A stretch of 32,200 nucleotides of DNA, from NCBI GenBank assembly GCA_902489595.1, contig CABUAS010000011.1, positions 1-32,200 on the forward strand. The letters run 5' to 3'. Of the stretch, positions 8,861-17,063 are shown one piece after another. Numbering within the stretch: the stretch's first letter is position 1; each line of letters opens with the position of its first letter. This DNA is from an uncultured Oscillospiraceae bacterium (GTDB lineage Bacteria; Bacillota; Clostridia; Oscillospirales; Acutalibacteraceae). The position numbers were made by a program, and so were the translations under genes. The notes beneath the pieces are model-generated. The model made no database searches and was not told the DNA's origin. It saw only the letters and a list, made by a program, of their open reading frames with translations.

Positions 8861-11232
8861 TAAAAGGTACCCTCTTTCTTTTTCTTACGCCTGCTTTTTT
8901 TCAGAATTGCAGGCAGCATAATTTCATTGTAAGGTGTTGCGCTGTTGATTATTTCAAAACCTTCTGCCGTGCTTGCAAGGTTAGTTGAGATTTCAGCCTT
9001 TGTTTTTTTGTCATAGCCTGAGCAGTCAAGTTTGTTGCCTATATAAATTTTCACCATTCTGTTTTTCTCACGTACAATGGTGATTTTATGATTTCCCGAA
9101 TTAACAAGGCTTTGTGATTTCAGCGAAACCGTGCCGATTGTCACATTAACATAACCTTTTTTTATGCATACAAGCACATCATCATTTTCACAGATAACCC
9201 TGTCTGCGCCGTTCGTTTCAAATGTAATTGTAAAATCATTGCCTTTTTGAGGATAAGCAAAACGCCTGTCTTCCTCGCCGAACTGAATGATTTTAATTTC
9301 AAACGGAGCAAGCGTTAAATTGATTTTATCGTTGTAATTGTAAACATCACTGCTTTCGGCAGCTGCTTTATTTAAAACATTATAACGCCTTACATTATGA
9401 AGCGTTTCGGGGCAGCCCATAAGTTTGTTGAGTGTAAGCGTAAGCGGAGCAGACTCATTGGTGGGATTTCTGAGGGCAATAATGCCTTCGCCGTTCTCTG
9501 TCCATGATGCATAGCAGTAAACATTGTTTTCGGTCGGATTTCCGCCGATAAACATAGCATTTTTCAGAATATGGTAGTTTGCCTTCTGCCAGTTTATGCA
9601 GTTTGCAAGTGCCTGCCATTTGCCCTCGCTCATCATATGAGGTGAGATGTAAAGTTCATTCAGCGCAGCACCTCGGCACGCATTGAAGAAAAATGCTTTT
9701 TCAAATTCTTCATCTGTGTAGTCAAGATGCGCTTCTGCGCCGTAAATCGGCTCGTGATTATAAATTCTGTCGGCAGGGAACTGCAAACAGCGTTTGAACC
9801 AGAAATCGTAATATCTTCCGTCACGGTAGGTGATTTCGGCATCTGCCTGCGACTGCTTGCCCTTTTCATAGTTTTCGGCAAATCCGATGTCTCCGCTGTT
9901 TTGCAGCCAGATTGAATTTACATACTGAAGCCACCACGGAGACGGGTTTACGTAGCAGGTCATATTAATCCACATACTTTTGCCCTGCTTTGCACGTGCA
10001 GCGTGAAGGGCTTTGAAAATCTTTATCCACCTGTGCCACATTTCTGTAATGAGATACATATTGTGTGCGCCGCCTGTTAAATGGTCGTGCTTGCTGTTTG
10101 TGCACGGAATAAGGTTAAAACCGTCAAGCTTCCAGTAAGAAATGTTGTTTTCAACAGTTGTGCTTACTAAAAATTCCTTAATATTCTCACAGTATTTTTT
10201 TGATGCAATACAAATGTCGCGTGCCTGAGCGTTAAAGTAGCCGTAGCCTTTTTTCTCTATTCTTTTTGCAAACGGAGTCTGGTAATTGTAACCGCCCCTC
10301 GGACCGAGCCATACGCCGAATGTACTGCCGAATTTGTTTACTGTTTCTGAAATATACAAAAGCCCGTTCGGGAATTTTTTCGGGTGGAAGGACCAGAAAG
10401 AGCTTTTATAGTCATTCCAGCCGTCGTCAACAACATATCCGTCAAGCGGTTCAACATTGTATGATGATAATTTGTTTTCAACTTTATAAAATGCTTTTTC
10501 AATATTATCTTCCGTGATATTAAGCATTTTGTCATACCATGTATTGTACTGCACACGGTAAGGAGACGGAAGAGAAATTTTGTTGATGTATTCAAAAAAT
10601 GATTTCTTTAAGTCAACAAGAGAACTGCCCTTTGCGGCACCGATTACTGTTGACGGGCAAATTAATTTATCGCCTATATCTTTACCCACAAAGTATGTAA
10701 TCTGACCTCTGCCGTGCAGTATTTCGTTTTTTGATGCAGGGAATTCGCAGCCAAAAAACAAGCTGTCAATATAAAACGGCTGACCGAGTGTTGAAATGTA
10801 CGGGTCAGACTGTTCAAAATACGCATCAACATCCAGTTTGCCTTCATTTACCGTGAAATATGATGATGAGTTGATGATTCCGATGTTTTCAAGCAGTATG
10901 TAATCAATTATTTTCGGCTCGCTCTGTGTAATTGCAATTTGCTTTTCTATAGTGTTTTTATCCCTGCCGAGGCGGTAATTCAGCGTAACGGTGGTGTTCA
11001 TTGTTTCGGCAAAGCGGAAAAACAGCCTGCCGTCTTTTTCAATACTTTCGGTTACACGAAGCCCTTTTGAAGTGAATTCGTCACCGTCCTTGAATCTGAT
11101 AAGGAATTCGCTTCCGCTGCCGTCAGGTATGAAATCAAGCCCCGAATATTTATTTGTGATTTTTGATGCAAAAAGAGTACCTTCAATGATTTTGAATTCT
11201 CTTTTAAGCCTGTCATTTTCAAGTTTATACAT
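8860..11232 (-). CDS. GH36-like alpha-galactosidase, probably cytoplasmic
   Basis: A probable retaining alpha-galactosidase of the melibiase clan, acting on raffinose-type or galactomannan oligosaccharides. It has 790 residues and no signal peptide. Residues 1 to about 220 look like the N-terminal beta-supersandwich. The TIM barrel holds VVDDGWND (Asp269, Asp270), WLGPRGGYN near 308, and YWKLDGFN with the expected nucleophile Asp370 in the KxD motif. The acid/base Asp is not certain by eye. Residues from about 680 look like a LamG/concanavalin-type beta-sandwich, followed by a very basic end (KKSRRKKKKEG). It lies two bases after the TSCPD gene and overlaps lepB by one base, so the three form an operon. 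The GH36 call is motif-based; GH27 or GH31 relatives are less likely. Substrate is inferred. Confidence 0.75.
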   Translation of the reverse strand: MYKLENDRLKREFKIIEGTLFASKITNKYSGLDFIPDGSGSEFLIRFKDGDEFTSKGLRVTESIEKDGRLFFRFAETMNTTVTLNYRLGRDKNTIEKQIAITQSEPKIIDYILLENIGIINSSSYFTVNEGKLDVDAYFEQSDPYISTLGQPFYIDSLFFGCEFPASKNEILHGRGQITYFVGKDIGDKLICPSTVIGAAKGSSLVDLKKSFFEYINKISLPSPYRVQYNTWYDKMLNITEDNIEKAFYKVENKLSSYNVEPLDGYVVDDGWNDYKSSFWSFHPKKFPNGLLYISETVNKFGSTFGVWLGPRGGYNYQTPFAKRIEKKGYGYFNAQARDICIASKKYCENIKEFLVSTTVENNISYWKLDGFNLIPCTNSKHDHLTGGAHNMYLITEMWHRWIKIFKALHAARAKQGKSMWINMTCYVNPSPWWLQYVNSIWLQNSGDIGFAENYEKGKQSQADAEITYRDGRYYDFWFKRCLQFPADRIYNHEPIYGAEAHLDYTDEEFEKAFFFNACRGAALNELYISPHMMSEGKWQALANCINWQKANYHILKNAMFIGGNPTENNVYCYASWTENGEGIIALRNPTNESAPLTLTLNKLMGCPETLHNVRRYNVLNKAAAESSDVYNYNDKINLTLAPFEIKIIQFGEEDRRFAYPQKGNDFTITFETNGADRVICENDDVLVCIKKGYVNVTIGTVSLKSQSLVNSGNHKITIVREKNRMVKIYIGNKLDCSGYDKKTKAEISTNLASTAEGFEIINSATPYNEIMLPAILKKSRRKKKKEGTF

Positions 11233-11234
11233 AT

Positions 11235-11489
11235 TTAAAATTCTTCCTCAATTTCTTTTAATGCCTTTGCAAGCTGGTCGGGGCAGGAGGTCTGCTTAAA
11301 ACCGCATTTAATGCCGTCGAGCCTGTCTATTACCTCATCAATCGTCATTCCCTTTACCAATTCGCCGATGCCTTTAAGGTTGCCGTTGCAGCCGCCGAGA
11401 AATTCAACGTTTTCGATTGTTTTATCATCATTAATATCAATTTTAATCTGTGAGGAACAGGTGCCTCTTGTTTTATACGTATATGTCAT
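11235..11489 (-). CDS. TSCPD domain protein (TIGR03905-like)
   Basis: A small 84-residue protein of the TSCPD family, named for the motif seen here as QTSCPDQLAKAL near the C-terminus. The N-terminal half has the family pattern of a Cys in RGTCSSQI and GGCNGNLKGI in the middle, so four conserved Cys are visible (11, 34, 62, 69). The family's role is poorly defined; related TSCPD domains occur at the C-terminus of some ribonucleotide reductases and may bind metal. It is first in the minus-strand operon with the alpha-galactosidase and signal peptidase genes, an unusual grouping that suggests shared transcription rather than shared pathway. A short GAGGT ribosome binding site precedes the ATG. 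Confidence 0.88.
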   Translation of the reverse strand: MTYTYKTRGTCSSQIKIDINDDKTIENVEFLGGCNGNLKGIGELVKGMTIDEVIDRLDGIKCGFKQTSCPDQLAKALKEIEEEF

Positions 11490-11633
11490 TTTATACCTCG
11501 TTTATATAATTTATACAATACAATGGTTTTAAATAATCTGATTATATATATTATACTTATTATTAAACACATATGCAATAATTATCTGTTAAAATATTAT
11601 GTATATTTTACAAATTTTATTTGATTTCTTATA

Positions 11634-11662
11634 TTGCAATACACAAATAGGTGTGATATTAT
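11634..11662 (+). promoter_or_regulatory. Predicted promoter of iolG with extended -10
   Basis: TTGCAA (11634-11639), a 17-base spacer and TATTAT (11657-11662), with a TG one base before the -10 box (extended -10). The predicted start is near 11669. Confidence 0.65.
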
Positions 11663-11674
11663 TATCTTGAAAAA

Positions 11675-11688
11675 ATGCGAAATCGCAT
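11675..11688. promoter_or_regulatory. Candidate operator of the iol genes
   Basis: An inverted repeat, ATGCGA-AA-TCGCAT, lies just after the predicted iolG transcription start. That is the usual place for a LacI- or DeoR-type repressor site. The cognate regulator is not in the window. Confidence 0.5.
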
Positions 11689-11715
11689 AAAAATAAATTT
11701 TTAAGAGGTAACGCT

Positions 11716-12729
11716 ATGGAAAAACTCAAGGTTGGCATTATCGGTGCAGGACGCATCGGCCAGGTACACGCAAAATCAATCACTTATCACATCCCGCAGG
11801 CTGAAATCGTTGCAATTTCAGATATTTATGTGGACGGTGCAAAAAAAGTTGCAGAAGAACTCGGCATTCCGAATTATTATCAGGATTATCATGAGATTTT
11901 TAATAATCCTGAAATTCAGGCTGTTCTTATCTGTTCTTCAACAGATACACACGCTGATATTGCCTGTGAGGCAGCAGAGGCAGGCAAGCACATTTTCTGC
12001 GAAAAGCCTGTTGATTTAACTGTTGCAAAAATTAAAAAGGTTATTGACGCTGTTGACAAAGCAGGCGTTAAACTTCAGATTGGCTTCAACAGAAGATATG
12101 ACCATAATTTTGCTTATATCAAAGAGCTTGCAAATAAAGGCGAAATCGGCAATCTTCAGACTATTAAGATTACAAGCCGTGACCCTGAACCGCCGTCAAT
12201 CGACTATGTTAAGGTTTCAGGCGGTATTTTCCTTGATATGACGGTACATGATTTTGATATGGCACGCTTTATCGGCGGCGAGGTTGAAGAGGTTTATGCA
12301 AATGCAACCGTTATGGTAGACCCTGCAATCGGCGAGGCAGGCGATGTTGATACTGCGCTTGTTGCTCTTAAATTCAAAAGCGGCGCTATCGGTGTTATTG
12401 ATAACTGCCGCAGAGCAGCATACGGCTATGACCAGCGCCTTGAAGTTTTCGGCTCAAAGGGTCAGGCATCTGCTGCAAATGATACACCTACAAACGTTTC
12501 ATTCATCAATGAAAACGGCAATTCGTCAGATAAGCCTCTCTATTTCTTCCTTGAAAGATATATGCAGTCATTTACAGACGAGATGACTCAGTTTATTGAC
12601 TGTGTTCTTAACGATAAAGAAACACAGACTACTGTTTATGACGGACTTGAGGCACTTCGCTTAGGTCTTGCTGCTAAGAAATCTGTTGCAGAGCACAGAC
12701 CTGTAAAGCTTTCCGAGATTGAGGGTTGA
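11716..12729 (+). CDS. iolG: Inositol 2-dehydrogenase
   Basis: Oxidises myo-inositol to scyllo-inosose with NAD, the first step of inositol catabolism, in the cytoplasm. It has 337 residues, the normal family length. The Rossmann fold opens the protein with GAGRIG at 10-15. CEKPVDLT carries Lys97, and GGIFLDMTVHDFDM carries Asp174 and His178; these match the Lys-Asp-His set of inositol dehydrogenases in this GFO/IDH/MocA family. Other family members share the fold, but the adjoining iolD and iolE make the inositol call strong. The ATG has an AAGAGG site about 8 bases upstream. The gene has its own promoter and a palindromic operator candidate, and ends 4 bases before iolD. Confidence 0.92.
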   Translation: MEKLKVGIIGAGRIGQVHAKSITYHIPQAEIVAISDIYVDGAKKVAEELGIPNYYQDYHEIFNNPEIQAVLICSSTDTHADIACEAAEAGKHIFCEKPVDLTVAKIKKVIDAVDKAGVKLQIGFNRRYDHNFAYIKELANKGEIGNLQTIKITSRDPEPPSIDYVKVSGGIFLDMTVHDFDMARFIGGEVEEVYANATVMVDPAIGEAGDVDTALVALKFKSGAIGVIDNCRRAAYGYDQRLEVFGSKGQASAANDTPTNVSFINENGNSSDKPLYFFLERYMQSFTDEMTQFIDCVLNDKETQTTVYDGLEALRLGLAAKKSVAEHRPVKLSEIEG

Positions 12730-12733
12730 TTAT

Positions 12734-14587
12734 ATGAAAAGAGAAAGACTTACAATGGCTCAGGCTCTTGTTAAGTTCCTTGACAATCAGTACATAGAGT
12801 GTGACGGTGTTGAAACAAAGTTCGTTTCGGGCATTTTCGGAATTTTCGGTCACGGCTGTGTAGTAGGTGTCGGTCAGGCGCTTGAACAGGGCGGTCATAA
12901 TTTAAAATTTTATCAGGGTAAAAATGAGCAGAATATGGCTCTTGCCGCTGTTGCTTATGCTAAGCAGATGGACAGAAAGGCAATTATTCCCTGCGTTTCT
13001 TCAATCGGTCCCGGTGCAACAAATATGGTAACTGCCTGCGGCTGTGCAACTGCAAACAGAATTCCGCTGCTTGTTCTTCCGGGTGATACATTCGCCTGCC
13101 GTCAGCCCGACCCTGTTTTACAGCAGGCAGAGTTTTTTGACGGCTACGGCAGAACCGTTACAGATGCATTTAAGGGCGTTTGCCATTATTTTGACAGAAT
13201 CCAGCGCCCCGAGCAGTTGATGACTGCTTGCCTTAACGCTATGAGAGTACTTACCGACCCTGCCGATACAGGCGCAGTATGCCTTGCAATGCCGCAGGAT
13301 GTTGAGGGTGAGGCGTATGATTATCCCGAGCATTTCCTTGCAAAAAGAGTATGGCATATGGACAGACGTCCGATTTCTGCATCCCAGCTTGAAAGGGCAG
13401 TTTCTCTTATCAAAGATGCAAAGAAGCCGATTATTGTCTGCGGCGGCGGTGTTCGTTACAGCGGCGCTGAAAAAGAACTTCTCGAATTTGCAGAAAAATA
13501 TAATATCCCGATTACCGAAACACAGGCAGGCAAGGGCATTATTGACTGGAAGCATCCGCTTAACCTCGGCGGTATCGGCGTAACAGGCGGCAAGGCTGCA
13601 AATGTTATTGCAAGAGATGCAGACCTTGTTATCGGTGTCGGCACTCGTTTTTCGGACTTTACAACCTCGTCAAAGTGGCTGTTTAATGAAAACAGAAAGG
13701 TGCTCGGTATTAATATCTGCCCGTTTGATGCGTTTAAAATGGACGCCGAGGCAGTTATCGCCGATGCTAAAGAGGCAGTTACCGCTCTTGTCGGCAGTCT
13801 TGACGGTTATAAAACTGCTTATACAACCGAAATTGCCGCTGCAAAGGCAGAGTGGGACTCTATTGTTGACGATTATTATTCTAAGGAACTTGAGGGCGGA
13901 CTTAATCAGGCTCTCGCTCTCGGCATAATCAATGAATTTATGGCAGACGAGGATATTGCGCTCGGCTCGGCAGGTTCACTCCCGGGTGATATGCAGAGAT
14001 TGTTCCGTCCGAAAAACAGAGGCACATATCATATGGAATACGGTTATTCCAATATGGGCTATGAAGTAAACGGCGCTCTTGGCGCAAAGCTTGCAAAGCC
14101 TGACGCAGAGGTTTATACCTTCTGCGGTGACGGTTCGTTTCTTATGGGTCATTCGGAACTTTATACTGCTTTGCAGGAAAATCTGAAAATAAACGTGTGT
14201 CTTTTTGATAATATGGGCTGGGGCTGTATTGAAAATCTTCAGAATAATCAGGGTACTGATACGTTCGGCACTGTTTTCCGTGCAAGAAACCCTGTAACAG
14301 GTATGCTCGACGGTGATGAAATCGACGTTGATTTCGCTAAAATTGCCGAGGGCTACGGTGCAAAGGGCTACACTATCAGAACCTCGGATGAACTCAGAGC
14401 AGCGCTTGCAGATGCTAAAAAGCAGACGAAATCTGTTCTCTTTGATATTAAGGTTCTCCCCAAAACGATGACTCCTGGCTTTGAATCCTGGTGGCGTGTA
14501 GGCGTTGCCGAGGTTTCAAAAAGCGAAACCGTAGCCGCAGCATATGAGGATATGCAGGAGCATATTAAAGACACATTCGATTACTGA
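12734..14587 (+). CDS. iolD: 3D-(3,5/4)-trihydroxycyclohexane-1,2-dione acylhydrolase
   Basis: A thiamine diphosphate enzyme that opens the ring of diketo-inositol to give 5-deoxy-glucuronate, third in the inositol pathway. It has 617 residues. The N-terminal pyrimidine-binding domain has GKNEQNMALAAVAYAKQ with the conserved Glu. The central domain begins near KKPIIVCGGGV. The C-terminal cofactor domain has GDGSFLMGHSELYTAL and NMGWGCIENLQNN, the usual GDG...N metal-diphosphate motif. An upstream in-frame TTG exists at 12719, but the ATG at 12734 is preferred because GAGGG lies 8 bases before it. The gap after iolG is 4 bases, so the two are cotranscribed. Acetolactate synthases share the fold; the neighbours decide for IolD. 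Confidence 0.94.
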   Translation: MKRERLTMAQALVKFLDNQYIECDGVETKFVSGIFGIFGHGCVVGVGQALEQGGHNLKFYQGKNEQNMALAAVAYAKQMDRKAIIPCVSSIGPGATNMVTACGCATANRIPLLVLPGDTFACRQPDPVLQQAEFFDGYGRTVTDAFKGVCHYFDRIQRPEQLMTACLNAMRVLTDPADTGAVCLAMPQDVEGEAYDYPEHFLAKRVWHMDRRPISASQLERAVSLIKDAKKPIIVCGGGVRYSGAEKELLEFAEKYNIPITETQAGKGIIDWKHPLNLGGIGVTGGKAANVIARDADLVIGVGTRFSDFTTSSKWLFNENRKVLGINICPFDAFKMDAEAVIADAKEAVTALVGSLDGYKTAYTTEIAAAKAEWDSIVDDYYSKELEGGLNQALALGIINEFMADEDIALGSAGSLPGDMQRLFRPKNRGTYHMEYGYSNMGYEVNGALGAKLAKPDAEVYTFCGDGSFLMGHSELYTALQENLKINVCLFDNMGWGCIENLQNNQGTDTFGTVFRARNPVTGMLDGDEIDVDFAKIAEGYGAKGYTIRTSDELRAALADAKKQTKSVLFDIKVLPKTMTPGFESWWRVGVAEVSKSETVAAAYEDMQEHIKDTFDY

Positions 14588-14600
14588 TAAAATTGCGCCT

Positions 14601-14700
14601 TTTTGTGTTATGCTGCGTTATAAACAAAATTCCACTCGGTCACATATATTACATATGCTCCCGTCGATGAAATTTTGTTAAAGCCTTGCCTAACGCAAAA
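14601..14700. repeat. Imperfect palindromic element of about 100 bases between iolD and iolE
   Basis: Outer arms TTTTGTGTTA (14601-14610) and TAACGCAAAA (14691-14700) pair at 9 of 10 positions. Inner arms AACAAAATT (14623-14631) and AATTTTGTT (14671-14679) pair perfectly. The centre holds ACATATATTACATATG flanked by GC-rich blocks. It encodes no protein I can see. It resembles the element at 16256-16351 in layout and looks like a small non-autonomous repeat. Confidence 0.55.
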
Positions 14701-14717
14701 ATTCATCAATTTTATTT

Positions 14718-14744
14718 GTAGGGGAGGGTCTCCGTGCCCTCCCG
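14718..14744. repeat. GTAGGG-type hairpin repeat, short copy
   Basis: GTAGGGGAGGG with a perfect 7-bp stem GGGAGGG (14722-14728) and CCCTCCC (14737-14743). It lies 36 bases before the iolE start. There is no T-tract, so it may alter but need not stop iolD-iolE readthrough. Confidence 0.75.
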
Positions 14745-14779
14745 TAAAATCACAATCAATACTGAAAGGTAACAAAACA

Positions 14780-15679
14780 ATGTTGGATTCAAATAAAGTT
14801 AAACTTGCTATTGCGCCAATCGGCTGGACAAATGATGATATGCCCGACCTTGGTGCGGAAAATACATTTGAGCAGTGCATCAGCGAAATGGCACTTGCAG
14901 GCTTTAAGGGTTCAGAAATCGGCAACAAATATCCGTCAGACCCTGATGTTTTAAAGAAATATCTTGATATAAGAGGACTTCAGATTTGCAATGCGTGGTT
15001 CTCATCTTATTTAACTTCAAAGCCTTATGAAGAAACGATTGAGGCATTCAAGGCTCATTGTGACAAACTTTACGCTCTCGGTGCAAAGGTTATCGGCGCA
15101 TCAGAGCAGGGCAATTCCATTCAGGGCTGTCTTAATAAGTCAATTCTTGATGAAAAGCCTTATTATACCGACGAACAGTGGAAAATCGTTTCAAAAGGCT
15201 TTAACGAAATGGGCGCATACGCTAAATCAAAGGGTATGTATTTCACTGTGCATCATCATATGGGCACAGGTGTGCAGACTGTTGAAGAAATTGACAAATT
15301 GATGGAAATGACAGATCCTGAGCTTGTTTATCTTCTTTTTGACAGCGGTCACCTTACCTTTGCAGGCATTGATCCTGTTCCTGTTCTTAAAAAGTATATT
15401 AACAGAGTTAAGCACGTTCATCTTAAAGATGTTCGCCTTGATGTTTACAACAATCAGGTTGTGCCGAATCATATGAGCTTTCTTGATGCAGTGCGTGCAG
15501 GCGTTTTCACCGTACCGGGTGACGGCGATGTTGATTTCAAGCCGATTTTTGACATTCTTGCCGAAAGCGGTTATGAGGGCTGGGTAGTTGTAGAGGCTGA
15601 GCAGGATCCTGCCAAGGCTAATCCGTTTGAATACGCAGTTAAGGCAAGAAAATATATTGCCGAAAACACAGGATTATAA
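14780..15679 (+). CDS. iolE: Inosose dehydratase
   Basis: Dehydrates scyllo-inosose to the diketone that IolD then hydrolyses, second in the inositol pathway. It is a xylose isomerase-like TIM barrel of 299 residues, the usual IolE length. IAPIGWTNDDMPDLG opens the protein as in this family. Metal-binding residues are expected in VHHHMGTGVQT, LLFDSGHLTFAG, VKHVHLKDVR and WVVVEAEQDP, all visible in order. The frame is open upstream to 14675, but that stretch only reads through the repeat. The ATG at 14780 has a GAAAGG site and starts the conserved protein. iolB, iolC and iolJ are not in the window. Confidence 0.93.
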   Translation: MLDSNKVKLAIAPIGWTNDDMPDLGAENTFEQCISEMALAGFKGSEIGNKYPSDPDVLKKYLDIRGLQICNAWFSSYLTSKPYEETIEAFKAHCDKLYALGAKVIGASEQGNSIQGCLNKSILDEKPYYTDEQWKIVSKGFNEMGAYAKSKGMYFTVHHHMGTGVQTVEEIDKLMEMTDPELVYLLFDSGHLTFAGIDPVPVLKKYINRVKHVHLKDVRLDVYNNQVVPNHMSFLDAVRAGVFTVPGDGDVDFKPIFDILAESGYEGWVVVEAEQDPAKANPFEYAVKARKYIAENTGL

Positions 15680-15688
15680 TAAAATTTT

Positions 15689-15718
15689 AAGGGGCTGTTT
15701 TTTTACAGCCCCTTGTTT
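15689..15718. terminator. Bidirectional terminator after iolE
   Basis: A perfect 10-bp stem AAGGGGCTGT (15689-15698) with ACAGCCCCTT (15705-15714) around six T, followed by GTTTTG on the plus strand and by AAAATTTT on the minus reading. It separates iolE from the convergent flavin reductase-like gene. Confidence 0.92.
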
Positions 15719-15726
15719 TGTCTTTA

Positions 15727-16227
15727 TTAATCCCCGTCGTATGTCGGGGCGTTTTTAGGTGATTTGCCTTTGATTACATTGTGATAGTAAGCATAGGTCA
15801 TTGGGTTGTCGTCGTTTAATACGTCTGCGTCTGTAACTTCGCCGAGGAAAACGGTGTGCGTTGAAGTTTCCATAGTGTCAACAACCTTGCAGGTAATATA
15901 TGCGCTTGCGGCAGGCACAATCGGCAGATAATTTCTGACAAGTGCGTCATAGTCGGTAAATTTGTTTGTATCTCTGCCGCTTTTGAAACCAAAGTTGCCG
16001 ATTACAAGCGGGTCGCAGTTTTCGCCGAGAATGTTTATTGCAAACATGCCCGTGTCCTTGATACACTCGTTTGTAAAGTTATCGTGATTGATTGAAACGG
16101 CAATCGTTGCAGGGCTTGACGTTATCTGCATAGCCGAATTTGCCGTGCAGCCTGTTGCCTTGCCATTGTTCCATGTTGTTACAACATATACGCCGTAGGA
16201 AAGCTTGTAAATTGCGGATTTGTTCAT
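15727..16227 (-). CDS. Flavin reductase-like FMN-binding protein
   Basis: A protein of 166 residues with the flavin reductase-like split barrel. Visible family features are YKLSYGVYVVTTWNNGKATGCTANS at the N-terminus (quoted in two parts: YKLSYGVYVVT and GKATGCTANS), the flavin-contact region SINHDNFTNECI, and FAINILGE. In Clostridia this domain is found alone or fused to rubredoxin as high-molecular-weight rubredoxin, where it passes electrons from NAD(P)H or rubredoxin to oxygen-detoxifying proteins. Here no rubredoxin domain is attached, but a rubredoxin-containing rubrerythrin is the next gene upstream. An earlier GTG exists at 16239, but it lies inside the AAGGTGG ribosome binding site; the ATG at 16227 is correctly spaced. 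The redox role is inferred. Confidence 0.85.
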   Translation of the reverse strand: MNKSAIYKLSYGVYVVTTWNNGKATGCTANSAMQITSSPATIAVSINHDNFTNECIKDTGMFAINILGENCDPLVIGNFGFKSGRDTNKFTDYDALVRNYLPIVPAASAYITCKVVDTMETSTHTVFLGEVTDADVLNDDNPMTYAYYHNVIKGKSPKNAPTYDGD

Positions 16228-16255
16228 GTTTTTTACCACCTTAAAAAATAATTAA

Positions 16256-16351
16256 TGCATTTTGCTCGTCGATAGACTTCGAGAATTGGAACAGAATTTT
16301 GCATTTTGCGAGTGGGTGCCGTACATAAGTACTGCCCCTGAGCAAAATGCA
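16256..16351. repeat. Palindromic element with TGCATTTTGC arms
   Basis: Perfect 12-bp inverted ends TGCATTTTGCTC (16256-16267) and GAGCAAAATGCA (16340-16351), with a third copy TGCATTTTGCGAG inside (from 16300). The right part folds around GTACATAAGTAC with GC-rich flanks, the same layout as 14601-14700. It is noncoding and lies just upstream of the flavin reductase-like gene. Confidence 0.6.
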
Positions 16352-16360
16352 AAAAACGCC

Positions 16361-16395
16361 AAAAATGGCAGGAATTCGATATTTCTGCCATTTTT
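16361..16395 (-). terminator. Terminator of the perR-rubrerythrin operon
   Basis: An 11-bp stem AAAAATGGCAG (16361-16371) with CTGCCATTTTT (16385-16395). Read on the minus strand the stem runs into TTTTTGGCGTTTTTT. It stops transcription from the rubrerythrin gene before the flavin reductase-like gene. Confidence 0.75.
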
Positions 16396-16412
16396 ATATG
16401 CGTTGCTGTAAG

Positions 16413-16442
16413 ACGGTGCGTCAAGGATGCCGCACCCTACGG
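16413..16442. repeat. GTAGGG-type repeat, right half only
   Basis: GGTGCGTC, a short loop, GATGCCGCACC, then CTACGG. It matches the right hairpin and right end of the full copy at 26816-26880. Confidence 0.7.
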
Positions 16443-16504
16443 TATGAGGTTATCACAACACCATTATATTTCGGCGTGGTTATGACCATTTATCGACAGT
16501 CTGA

Positions 16505-17038
16505 TTAGCCGAAATATCTTTTAAGAAGACCTTCAAATGCTTTGCCGTGTCTTGCTTCGTCACGAGCCATTTCGTGAACTGTGTCATGAATAGCGTCAAG
16601 ACCGTCTTCCTTAGCCATTTTAGCAAGTGCTGTTTTGCCTGCTGTTGCGCCGTTTTCAGCTGCAACACGCATTTCAAGGTTCTTCTTTGTAGAATCTGTT
16701 ACTACTTCGCCGAGCATTTCAGCAAATTTTGCTGCGTGTTCTGCTTCTTCGTAAGCAGCCTTTTCCCAGTAAAGACCGATTTCAGGATAACCTTCTCTGT
16801 GAGCAACTCTTGCCATTGCAAGGTACATACCTACTTCTGTGCATTCGCCGTTGAAGTTTTCACGAAGGCCCTGAACGATTTCTTCTCTTACGCCTTCTGT
16901 AATGCCTACAACGTGCTCAGCAGCCCATGCCATTTCGTCGTTTTCACGAACAGCCATTTTTGCTTTGCAGATTGGGCAGATTTCGATTGGTTCGTCACTT
17001 TCGTATCCGCAAACGGGACAGTAATACTTTTTTGCCAT
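16505..17038 (-). CDS. Rubrerythrin with N-terminal rubredoxin domain (reverse type)
   Basis: Reduces hydrogen peroxide to water with electrons from reduced rubredoxin or NAD(P)H systems, protecting an anaerobe in the cytoplasm. It has 177 residues. A rubredoxin-like iron site comes first (Cys7, Cys10, Cys21, Cys24), and the ferritin-like four-helix di-iron domain comes second, with EEAEH (98-101) and ARDEARHGKAFEG (161-164) giving two of the ExxH pairs. That domain order is the reverse of classical rubrerythrin and matches the reverse rubrerythrins of Clostridium. AAGGAG fits the ATG. It starts 25 bases after perR, so it is probably cotranscribed with it and under peroxide control. Confidence 0.93.
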   Translation of the reverse strand: MAKKYYCPVCGYESDEPIEICPICKAKMAVRENDEMAWAAEHVVGITEGVREEIVQGLRENFNGECTEVGMYLAMARVAHREGYPEIGLYWEKAAYEEAEHAAKFAEMLGEVVTDSTKKNLEMRVAAENGATAGKTALAKMAKEDGLDAIHDTVHEMARDEARHGKAFEGLLKRYFG

Positions 17039-17063
17039 AATAATAACTCCTTAAAATAATTTT

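Noticed and set aside
14675..14779. An upstream extension of iolE to 14675
   Set aside because: The extra residues translate a hairpin repeat; the ribosome binding site and the conserved start point to the ATG at 14780.
16547..17059. A 170-codon open frame on the plus strand opposite rubrerythrin
   Set aside because: It is the mirror of the strongly biased rubrerythrin codons, giving a Cys/Phe-rich product with no domain. Rubrerythrin motifs are unmistakable on the minus strand.
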